Part shown: piece by piece, positions 44,794 to 51,588 of the stretch
Position numbering within the stretch: the first letter of the stretch is position 1
Layout: the number at the start of each line of letters is the position of its first letter
Assembly: GCA_025980435.1 (NCBI GenBank)
Contig: JAICXK010000005.1
Span: forward strand, 1-51,588
Origin: Bryobacteraceae bacterium
GTDB taxonomy: Bacteria > Acidobacteriota > Terriglobia > Bryobacterales > Bryobacteraceae
Direction of reading: 5' to 3'
Length of the DNA stretch: 51,588 nt
The notes under the pieces: generated by a model
Seen by the model: only the letters and a program-made list of their open reading frames with translations
Database searches by the model: none
What the model was told of the DNA's origin: nothing
Made by a program: the position numbers and the translations under genes

Positions 44794-45510
44794 ATGCAAG
44801 CAACTGTTCAACTCTCGTTAGATCTAATCGATCTGGATGAAGCGCTCAAAACCGCTGAACTAGCCGTTCGCGCCGGCATTGACTGGCTCGAAGCCGGTAC
44901 CCCGTTGATCATCGCGGAGGGAATGCACGGAGTACGCGCATTGCGCGCTCGCTACCCGGATGTTCCCATCGTGGCCGATCTGAAAACGATGGATGGCGGC
45001 GGCTTGGAAGCGGAGCTCATGGCAAAAGCCGGCGCTAGCATGGTCGTCGTCATGGGGCAGGCTCACGAAGAGACCATCGAGTCGGTCGTCAAAGCCGGCC
45101 GCGACTTTGGTGCAAAGGTCATGGGCGACAATATGGCCATGCCCGACCCCGTTGCCGGCGCAAAGCGTCTGGAAGAACTTGGCTGCGACTACATTATTCA
45201 CCACATTGGCTATGACATGCGAACCCTGCGCCGCGCGCGGGGGCTGCATGCTCCGACGCCGCTCGACAGGCTTCGCGAAATTGTCAACGCCGTGTCCGTC
45301 CCGGTCCAAGCCGTGGGCGGCTTGACCTTGGAGCAAGCGACCGACACGCCGAAATACGGCGCGCCCCTGGTGGTCATCGGAGCGCCTCTGGCAATCGATC
45401 CGCATGCGTTTCGCACTGCTGAGGGCGATCTCGAAGAAACGCTGCGCCTCATATGCCAGAAGGTGCACGCCTATGGCGATGTGCCGGTGAGAAACGAGTC
45501 TGCCGCATGA
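44794..45510 (+). CDS. Hexulose-6-phosphate synthase-like aldolase (OMP-decarboxylase superfamily)
   Basis: A 238-residue TIM-barrel protein. The metal-binding motif D-x-K-x-x-D is Asp62, Lys64, Asp67 in VADLKTMDGGGLEAELMAKAGA, a form close to 3-hexulose-6-phosphate synthase rather than 3-keto-L-gulonate-6-phosphate decarboxylase. IDWLEAGTPLI and VVVMGQAHEETIESVV support the family; C-terminal PVQAVGGLTLEQA is the phosphate site. HPS joins formaldehyde to ribulose 5-phosphate, or the reverse; the isomerase usually paired with it is absent. The next gene overlaps its stop (ATGA), so the true substrate is probably set by the dehydrogenase and isomerase of this operon. Confidence 0.82.
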   Translation: MQATVQLSLDLIDLDEALKTAELAVRAGIDWLEAGTPLIIAEGMHGVRALRARYPDVPIVADLKTMDGGGLEAELMAKAGASMVVVMGQAHEETIESVVKAGRDFGAKVMGDNMAMPDPVAGAKRLEELGCDYIIHHIGYDMRTLRRARGLHAPTPLDRLREIVNAVSVPVQAVGGLTLEQATDTPKYGAPLVVIGAPLAIDPHAFRTAEGDLEETLRLICQKVHAYGDVPVRNESAA

Positions 45511-46550
45511 CGCGCACAATGCACGGCCTGGTTAATTACGCTCGCGAGCCGTTCTCAGTCGAATTGCGCGAAGTCCCCGTTCCCCAAATCGGAGAGCGCG
45601 ATGTGCTGCTGCAGGTAGGCGCAGTGAGCGTTTGCGGCAGCGATTTGCACCAGTGGCGCGGCTCGCATGGTTGGCCCGTCAACTACCCTTGCATTCTTGG
45701 CCACGAATTCTGCGGGACAGTAGCGAAAACCGGTTCCCGCGTCGAGCATTTCAAAGAAGGCGATCGCGTTGTTAGCGAAACGGCTGCCGTGATCAACGAA
45801 ACTTCTCCGTTGAGCCGCTGCGGTCTTTATAATCTCGACCCATCCCGGCGCGGGTTCGGGTATGGCGTGGATGGAGCCATGACGCAATATGTCCGCGTTC
45901 CGGAGCGCTGCCTGCATCGCATTCCCTCTCCAGTGAGTTTCGAAAGGGCTGCTCTTACGGAGCCCTGCTGCGTCAGCTATAACGCCGTCTGTGTAAACGG
46001 GCGAGTACGCCCAGGCGATAACGTTCTTGTGCTCGGCCCTGGGCCCATCGGATTGCTGTGCGCCATGATGGCGAAGCTAAGCGGGGCAGGGAATGTCATC
46101 GTGGCGGGCCTGCCGAGCGACCGTAATCGTTTGAGCGTGGCGCGCGCCCTCGGCGCTGTCACTCTGGACGGCGGCGTTCCCGAATACATCGCCTCGCTCG
46201 CGGACGGCCTTGGTGTGGACGTCGCCATCGATGCTGCCGGCGTTTCGGCCACCTTGCAAATGGCCATGCAGGCGGTGCGGCCCGCCGGGCAGATCATCAA
46301 AGTCGGCTGGGGCCCGCAGCCCATGCAGTTCAGCCTCGACCCTCTGGTTCAGAAGAACGCCACTATTTCAGGCAGCTTTTCCCACAACTGGCCGGTTTGG
46401 GAACGCGTCATCTCCATGATCGTTTCCGGCCAGATCGATCTCGATCCCATCATCAGCCGCGTCGCTCCCCTGAATGATTGGCAGGAGTGTTTTGAGAAGA
46501 TGGAGCGCGGCGAATATGTGAAGGCGGTACTTACGCCGGAATGCCAGTAA
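45507..46550 (+). CDS. Zinc-type medium-chain alcohol dehydrogenase, structural zinc loop lost
   Basis: A 347-residue dehydrogenase of the sorbitol/threonine dehydrogenase type. Catalytic zinc ligands are Cys43 (SVCGSDLH), His66-Glu67 (GHEFCG) and probably Glu152 (LTEP). The Rossmann motif is VLGPGPIGLL. In the lobe that normally holds four zinc-binding cysteines (about residues 91-111) only Cys105 remains (SRCGLYNLDPSRRGFGYG). The start overlaps the aldolase stop by 4 bases; a longer frame upstream is ignored. It overlaps the next gene by 10 bases. It probably oxidises a sugar alcohol or sugar acid; the substrate is unknown. Confidence 0.9.
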   Translation: MTRTMHGLVNYAREPFSVELREVPVPQIGERDVLLQVGAVSVCGSDLHQWRGSHGWPVNYPCILGHEFCGTVAKTGSRVEHFKEGDRVVSETAAVINETSPLSRCGLYNLDPSRRGFGYGVDGAMTQYVRVPERCLHRIPSPVSFERAALTEPCCVSYNAVCVNGRVRPGDNVLVLGPGPIGLLCAMMAKLSGAGNVIVAGLPSDRNRLSVARALGAVTLDGGVPEYIASLADGLGVDVAIDAAGVSATLQMAMQAVRPAGQIIKVGWGPQPMQFSLDPLVQKNATISGSFSHNWPVWERVISMIVSGQIDLDPIISRVAPLNDWQECFEKMERGEYVKAVLTPECQ

Positions 46551-47455
46551 AGATCTCGGCATTCCCGAAGTGCTATCTCGAACAGATTGCCGGGGGGCAG
46601 ATGTCTGTTTTCGAGTGGATCGAAATGGCGAAACAACTCGATGCGGACGGCCTGGAGATGTATGAGGGGTTTTTTGCCAGCTTGGAACCGGCGTATCTCG
46701 ATTCTGTGGGAGAGGCGATTCACGCAGCCGGATTTGCCATGCCGATGTTGTGCTGCTCACCCGATTTCACTGCGCCCGATCCCGAGAAGCGCAAACGCGA
46801 GGTCGAGAAAGAAACGGACATGATCCGTATTACGCGCCGGCTCGGCGGCCCGCGAGCAGTTTGCCGCGTCCTGAGCGGCCAGCGCTACCCGGAAGTACCC
46901 TGGCAGCAGGGCCGCGACTGGGTTCTGGAGTGCATTGAGCAGGTGCTCCCTGTCGCCCGCGAGGACGATGTCGTGCTCGGCATGGAGAATCATTACAAAG
47001 ACGGCTTCTGGAAATATCCCGAATTTGCGCAGAAGATGGATCGCTTCGTTGAGATCGTCAACGCGGTTCCGGACCGCCGGCACTTCGGCGTGCAGTACGA
47101 TCCCTCGAACGCTATTGTCGCCGGCGACGATCCCATAGCTTTGCTCCGAGCGACTGCCGATCGCGTGGTCAGCATGCACGCCAGCGATCGCTATCTTGCC
47201 GAGGGCTTCACTCTGGATCAGCTTCGGCAAACTGACGGCACGCTCGGCTATTCACCCAACCTGCGCCACGGCGTAACCGGCAAAGGCCTCAACGATTACG
47301 ATTCCATCTTTCGTATCTTGGCCGAACATGATTATTCGGGCTGGATCAGCATCGAAGACGGCATGAACGGCATGGATGAAATGGCCGAATCGCTGGCATT
47401 TCTCAGGCGCATGGGCGAGCGCTACTTTCAAAACAGCAGCTTCAAGCCGAACTGA
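46541..47455 (+). CDS. Sugar phosphate isomerase/epimerase, TIM barrel (xylose-isomerase-like)
   Basis: A 304-residue protein with the AP-endonuclease-2/xylose-isomerase-like barrel. Likely metal ligands are the Glu in VLGMENHYKDG, the Asp in FGVQYDPSNAI, the His in VVSMHASDRY and the Glu in WISIEDGMNGMDEM. Family members isomerise or epimerise sugars, inositols and keto-sugars. It starts within the end of the dehydrogenase gene (10-base overlap) and ends with a 28-base tail-to-tail overlap with the TonB receptor gene. It forms a three-gene pathway with its two upstream neighbours. Confidence 0.88.
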   Translation: MPVKISAFPKCYLEQIAGGQMSVFEWIEMAKQLDADGLEMYEGFFASLEPAYLDSVGEAIHAAGFAMPMLCCSPDFTAPDPEKRKREVEKETDMIRITRRLGGPRAVCRVLSGQRYPEVPWQQGRDWVLECIEQVLPVAREDDVVLGMENHYKDGFWKYPEFAQKMDRFVEIVNAVPDRRHFGVQYDPSNAIVAGDDPIALLRATADRVVSMHASDRYLAEGFTLDQLRQTDGTLGYSPNLRHGVTGKGLNDYDSIFRILAEHDYSGWISIEDGMNGMDEMAESLAFLRRMGERYFQNSSFKPN

Positions 47456-50400
47456 ATCTGCCGGGATGTGGTCGAAGTCGCCGTAATGACGCCAGCGGTG
47501 GGTGCGGGTGTAGCAGAGGCAGACGTAAAGACCACCGGATTGGGCGTCCCGAAATTTGCGTGGTTCAAAATGTTAAAGAACTCTGCCCGAAATTGCAGCT
47601 TGAAGTGTTCGGAAAGATTCGTGTTCTTCAGAGCCGAAAAGTCCAGCGTCGTGATCCCAGGCCCGATCAGCACATCACGTCCCACATTACCGTACGTTCC
47701 GTTTGGCGGCGCTACGAATGCAGCCGGATCGAAATACCGATTCGGCCCGCCGGTGACGACCTTGCCGCTGAATGCAGGATTCCAGGAAGGGCGGATCGGG
47801 TTCCGGCTATCGCCGTTATTGGTCGGATTGTAGCCGAGTTGCGGCGTAAACGGCAGCCCGGATTGGATTGTTCCAATGCCGCTCAGCGACCACCCGCTGA
47901 CGAGCTTGTTTCGCCATCCGGTCACGTTCGCCAAGAATGCTTTGCCGCGTCCCATGGGCAGTTCATAGGTTCCGTTGATTACCGCCAGATGACGAACATC
48001 CGTGGTCGAGAGGCCCCAATCCCATTTCGGATTCAGCGGAAACATCACAAACCCGGGCGCATTCGCAGCTACGCTGCTGTTCCAGGCCGTGCCGTCGTCC
48101 AGGCTTTTCGAAAACGTATAGACCCCGCGAAGCTGGAGTCCATGGCTGAAACGCCGGTTCACATCCACTTCCAGCCCGTTGTAGGAGCTGACTCCCTCCG
48201 AAAACCAGGTTGTGGTGTTGGCCAGCCTGGGATTCGCCAGCGGTGCGCCTTTTGGATAGAAAATAACTCCCGATTTTACGGTCGGAAACGGTTCATTGGC
48301 ATCGAGCGAGAGCATCTCGTGATACCCGTGCGAACCGATGTAGCCAACGGTCAGGGCAGTATTTGGCGCGATCTCCTGTTCCACCTTGAAGGTGTAGGAA
48401 ATAACCGTAGGTGTGTACGCGTCCGGCTGAACGCCACTCGGCGAAACGAGACTGCCGCGCGAAACTGTCGAGCCGGGTGCGATCCGCAGGCTGGCAAGCG
48501 AGACATTCTTCAAGGTCTGGGTCGTGTTGAACGGAGCGGTCTGGTCCAGCCTGTAATCCAGATTGTCGAGCAGCGCATTGTAAATCCCAAAGCCCGCATG
48601 AATGACTGTCTTGCCCTTCCCGAACGGATCCCATGCGAGGCCGGCCCGCGGCTGCGGCAAAAATTTCGCCCGGTTCACCGTGAATACGGAATCGCCAATC
48701 CGCGGATTCGTCTGGATTACCCCGTTGGAATCGAAGACATAATTCGATCCACGGCCGTGCGCTTCGTTCCAACCGTTGGTGGATTCAAAACGGAAACCGA
48801 GGCGCACCTCCAACCTGCGAGTAATTCGCATGGCATCCTGAACAAACCCGGCCGTCTCCAGCGAGCGCCAGCCCAGCGGAGTCGGCGCCGGAACGACGGT
48901 GAAGGTTGAAACCGTTCCCTGGAGGAAACTGGCTAAGCTTCCGAACGACGCCTGCCCATATTGGTACTGCGCCAGATTGTCGTTGGCCTGGATGCGTTGA
49001 AACCAGATTCCTGCTTCGATCGAATGCTTGCCGCGGGTGATCGCAATGTGATCGTCGTACGTAAATAAGTTCCGTACCGCCGATAGATTGCTGCCGGCAT
49101 TTGTGCCGGCCAAGCTGATCTGCGATGCGCCGTTCAGCGCGGTGCCGCCGCCAATCACAACTGCCCCGATAGGCGCGCCCTCAACCCAGCCCGGCACATC
49201 CACGGAAGTAGCGCCGGTGAAGAAATAGCCGGCGCGCGAAAACCCCACACGAGCTGTGTTCAGCACGTTCGGCGAGAATACGTGCTGCTCTTGCAGGCTG
49301 ACGACCTGTTCGCGCAGCGTTTCGATAACACCGCTCAGAGGATTGACGGTGGGAGTATCGTCCGCGCTGTCATCCACCGTGTAGACGCCGAACAAGGTGT
49401 CCTTTTCGGAAAGGTTGTAATCGACGCGGCTGGTTCCAAAGTCTTCTCGGATGGTCTGGAGCGGATGACTGAATGCTTCGCCGATTCCGCCGCCCAGATC
49501 CGGCCCGTTTTGAACTGGCCAGAGGGAGAGCAGCGCTGCTGCGCTGGGAGCGATGCCGACCGGAACAAGGTTCCCTTTCGAGTCGGGGAGAAACCCGGCT
49601 CGCGCGGCATGATCGGGAACCAGCGTCACGTTACTGAGCCCGAGGTGCTGGCGGAACCCTTCGTAGTTTCCGAATACGAACAGCTTGTTTTTCTTAATCG
49701 GTCCGCCCAGCGCCCCGCCGAATTCATTCCGCTGAAATTGCGGAATGGTTCCCTGATCGAAGAAATTCCGCGCATCCAGAGCGTTGTTGCGCAGAAACTC
49801 GTACGCGCTTCCGTGCACCTGATTTGTGCCCGATGCCGTGATGATGCTAATCTGGGCGCCCGGGCGCTTCCCATACTCTGCTCCGTATGTATCGGTCACG
49901 ACGTTGAATTCACGGACCGCATCCACGCCGAGCAATTGCCCGCTTGCGCCTCCCGGCGTATTGTTGATCTCCGAAGCACCGGTGTACTCGATCCCGTTCA
50001 GCAGAAAAAGATTCTCTTGCGGACGGTGGCCGGAAACCGCAAACATGTTTCCAACAGCCGAATTGGACGTGCCGATTCCGCCCGACCTCTGCGCTGAGTA
50101 GTTCACAATCGCGGGATTGAGCGTAATGAGTTCGTCATAGCTGCGCCCGTTCAGCGGCAGTTCTTTCACTTGGCGCTCGTTTACTAGCCCGGAGGTCTGC
50201 TGAGTGGAAAGGCTGACCGTTGCCGGCGCTTCCTCGACCGTGACTACCTGGCGCACTTCGCCAAGGGCTAACGTGAAATCAACAGTTGCGGTCTCACCGA
50301 CAACCAGATTGATGCCAGTTTTCACCTGCGCAGCGAAGCCTTCCTTAGCCACTGTTATCTGGTAATTTCCGACCGCAATCGAAACTGCTCCGTAGCGCCC

Positions 50401-50604
50401 GCCCTGGTCAGTTGCCGTCTTACGTTCCGCGCCCGTCTCCAGATTGGTGATGAAGACTGTCGCTGAAGGCAGCACGGAACCGGTTTCGTCATGCACAACG
50501 CCGGTAATAGATCCGCCGACCACCTGGGCCTGGAGACAGCCGCTGAACCCGAACACAAGCAGTCCGAGCCTAAGCTCTCGTCTCCAAGTATAGTGGGAAG
50601 CCAT
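47428..50604 (-). CDS. Oar-like TonB-dependent outer-membrane receptor
   Basis: A 1058-residue protein: signal peptide (about residues 1-26), carboxypeptidase-regulatory-like domain (about 30-110, GSITGVVHDETGSVLPSATVFI), plug (about 125-250, with ELPLNGRSYDELITLNPAI), and a 22-strand-type barrel ending FGLKLLF with a terminal Phe. Such receptors are very numerous in Acidobacteriota and import or bind oligomeric substrates using TonB energy. It has its own promoter region (50605-50650) and overlaps the isomerase gene by 28 bases at its 3' end. The adjacent sugar operon hints at a carbohydrate substrate, but this is a guess. Confidence 0.93.
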   Translation of the reverse strand: MASHYTWRRELRLGLLVFGFSGCLQAQVVGGSITGVVHDETGSVLPSATVFITNLETGAERKTATDQGGRYGAVSIAVGNYQITVAKEGFAAQVKTGINLVVGETATVDFTLALGEVRQVVTVEEAPATVSLSTQQTSGLVNERQVKELPLNGRSYDELITLNPAIVNYSAQRSGGIGTSNSAVGNMFAVSGHRPQENLFLLNGIEYTGASEINNTPGGASGQLLGVDAVREFNVVTDTYGAEYGKRPGAQISIITASGTNQVHGSAYEFLRNNALDARNFFDQGTIPQFQRNEFGGALGGPIKKNKLFVFGNYEGFRQHLGLSNVTLVPDHAARAGFLPDSKGNLVPVGIAPSAAALLSLWPVQNGPDLGGGIGEAFSHPLQTIREDFGTSRVDYNLSEKDTLFGVYTVDDSADDTPTVNPLSGVIETLREQVVSLQEQHVFSPNVLNTARVGFSRAGYFFTGATSVDVPGWVEGAPIGAVVIGGGTALNGASQISLAGTNAGSNLSAVRNLFTYDDHIAITRGKHSIEAGIWFQRIQANDNLAQYQYGQASFGSLASFLQGTVSTFTVVPAPTPLGWRSLETAGFVQDAMRITRRLEVRLGFRFESTNGWNEAHGRGSNYVFDSNGVIQTNPRIGDSVFTVNRAKFLPQPRAGLAWDPFGKGKTVIHAGFGIYNALLDNLDYRLDQTAPFNTTQTLKNVSLASLRIAPGSTVSRGSLVSPSGVQPDAYTPTVISYTFKVEQEIAPNTALTVGYIGSHGYHEMLSLDANEPFPTVKSGVIFYPKGAPLANPRLANTTTWFSEGVSSYNGLEVDVNRRFSHGLQLRGVYTFSKSLDDGTAWNSSVAANAPGFVMFPLNPKWDWGLSTTDVRHLAVINGTYELPMGRGKAFLANVTGWRNKLVSGWSLSGIGTIQSGLPFTPQLGYNPTNNGDSRNPIRPSWNPAFSGKVVTGGPNRYFDPAAFVAPPNGTYGNVGRDVLIGPGITTLDFSALKNTNLSEHFKLQFRAEFFNILNHANFGTPNPVVFTSASATPAPTAGVITATSTTSRQIQFGLKLLF

Positions 50605-50650
50605 CAGTAATCTCCTATATGTCTATGGACAATAGCATGATTCTTGGTGA

Positions 50651-51588
50651 ATGGTCAAATGGCAGTCCGCGAGAGCCGTCAACCAGACCGATGCACAAGC
50701 ATCTACGAAACGGGTGCCATCCGAATCAACTCGAACCGTTTACGTATCTCTCGGCTGCGATCTCGGTATCGCAGCGGCGAAGTTTACGGTAGCAGGAATC
50801 ACCGGTAGTTCGGCCATGCTGGCCGAGGCCATTCACTCCGTTGTGGATTCCTGTAATGCTGTTCTGTTGCTCTGGGGGAAATACGCCAGCGCGAAGGCCG
50901 CCGATCTGGAGCATCCTTTCGGATATGGCAAGGAACTCTATTTCTGGACCTTGATGGTCGCGGTGCTGATCTTTTCGATCGGCGGCGGCATGTCCATTTA
51001 CGAAGGGATTAGTCACATCGCAGGAGGCCACCGCGCGACGCGGCAAGTTTGGGATTATGCGGTCCTGGCGTTTGCCGCGGTTTTTGAAGTTATAACCGTT
51101 ATTGTTGCGGCTCGCGATTTCCGGCGCATCGAGGGTGACAAAAGGTTTTGGGCAGCCATTCACTCGAGTAAAGATCCCACGGTGTTCACGGTACTGCTCG
51201 ACAATCTCGCGGCCATTGCCGGGCTTGCATTTGCGTTTCTTGGAATCTTTCTGGGCCATTACTTCGACCTTCCCTATCTCGACGGCATCGCATCCATCCT
51301 CATCGGCCTCACTTTGGCCAGTGTCGCGGTAGTGCTGGTCCGAGAGAGCAAAGGTCTGTTGATTGGAGAAGGCATGGACAAGCAGACGCTCGATAGAATC
51401 CGGCGGCTGGCGGAGAGCGATCGGGCTGTAGTTCGCGTGGCAGGACCTCTGACGATGTATTTCGGTCCGGAATCGATACTGCTTGCGCTCGATGTTGAAT
51501 TCGAGAATGGTCTGTCAGCGGCCGAAGTGACCGCTGCCGTTGATCGCCTGGAGAAGAATATACGGGCTGCCTATCCGCGAATCAAACG
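50651..51588 (+). CDS. Cation diffusion facilitator family transporter (3' end outside window)
   Basis: The frame is open from ATG 50651 to the window end (312 codons). After about 28 residues of polar leader, six hydrophobic helices begin with VYVSLGCDLGIAAAKF. Metal-site and family marks: HSVVD in helix 2, EHPFGYGKELYFW, and DNLAAIAG in helix 5. The C-terminal cytoplasmic ferredoxin-like domain starts near SKGLLIGEGMDKQTLDRI and is cut. The HPFGYGKE loop suggests the SLC30A9-like subgroup. It exports divalent cations (zinc, cobalt or iron) by proton exchange. A shorter form beginning at GTG 50714 is possible. It is divergent from the TonB receptor. Confidence 0.88.
   Translation, partial: MVKWQSARAVNQTDAQASTKRVPSESTRTVYVSLGCDLGIAAAKFTVAGITGSSAMLAEAIHSVVDSCNAVLLLWGKYASAKAADLEHPFGYGKELYFWTLMVAVLIFSIGGGMSIYEGISHIAGGHRATRQVWDYAVLAFAAVFEVITVIVAARDFRRIEGDKRFWAAIHSSKDPTVFTVLLDNLAAIAGLAFAFLGIFLGHYFDLPYLDGIASILIGLTLASVAVVLVRESKGLLIGEGMDKQTLDRIRRLAESDRAVVRVAGPLTMYFGPESILLALDVEFENGLSAAEVTAAVDRLEKNIRAAYPRIK

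Noticed and set aside
47560-48909. Plus-strand open frame of 449 codons inside the TonB receptor gene
   Set aside because: No recognisable domain or ribosome site, and the minus strand encodes a complete receptor.

Overview
The window reads as a chromosomal segment of an Acidobacteriota bacterium, most like the Solibacter/Bryobacter group; this is inferred from gene content, not from a marker-gene search. Supporting signs are a large Oar-type TonB-dependent receptor with an N-terminal carboxypeptidase-regulatory domain, a beta-propeller hybrid histidine kinase, futalosine-pathway menaquinone genes, an HpnB-type glycosyltransferase, DUF1275 and SPW-repeat membrane proteins, a GC-rich coding sequence, and frequent GTG/TTG starts. 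Coding density is very high. No gap between genes exceeds 300 bases (the longest is about 220), and I see no rRNA, tRNA, CRISPR array or insertion sequence.

Region by region. 1-0.8 kb: the end of a TolC/NodT-type outer-membrane efflux gene. 1-9.1 kb (+): a signalling group made of a 1685-residue hybrid histidine kinase, a single-domain receiver and a GAF-SpoIIE phosphatase, followed by tgt. 9.3-16.1 kb (+): yajC-secD-secF, then tonB-exbB-exbD-exbD and a TPR lipoprotein, i.e. protein export plus the energy supply for outer-membrane transport. 16.1-20.7 kb (-): a compact operon xseA-queC-queE-mqnA-mqnC, joining queuosine precursor synthesis (which feeds Tgt) with menaquinone synthesis. 20.9-23.1 kb: type I glutamine synthetase and, convergent to it, prephenate dehydratase.

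23.2-29.6 kb is the least conventional part. It holds a LexA/CI-like regulator with a perfect palindrome at its promoter, a tail-to-tail overlapping gene of unknown function, a small secreted peptide made of four near-identical 18-residue proline-rich repeats, a seven-helix membrane protein, another unknown membrane-anchored protein, an SprT-like metalloprotein, fabH, and a lytic transglycosylase coupled to an 82-residue protein. Three exact copies of a 10-mer (TTACGGGTAT) lie in the presumed core promoters of three of these genes, and three related 9-mers spaced exactly 21 bp apart precede a fourth. This is the best candidate here for an undescribed regulon or system.

29.6-38.8 kb returns to metabolism: thrC, an RRM protein, a minus-strand operon fabG-aguB-aguA-hpnB (agmatine to putrescine plus lipid-related genes), a UbiD-family decarboxylase that could belong to the futalosine pathway, a TrmH-type methyltransferase and zwf. 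38.8-44.7 kb: DUF1275, a small membrane protein, an exported trehalase with an exported (alpha/alpha)6-barrel glucosidase, and an SPW protein. 44.8-47.5 kb (+): a translationally coupled three-gene operon (hexulose-phosphate-synthase-like aldolase, zinc-type dehydrogenase lacking most of its structural zinc ligands, TIM-barrel isomerase), preceded by a perfect inverted repeat abutting the first start codon. It looks like an uncharacterised sugar pathway. 47.4-51.6 kb: the Oar-like TonB receptor (-) and a truncated cation diffusion facilitator (+).

All similarity statements rest on motifs and recalled family features read directly from the translated sequence; no database search was run.
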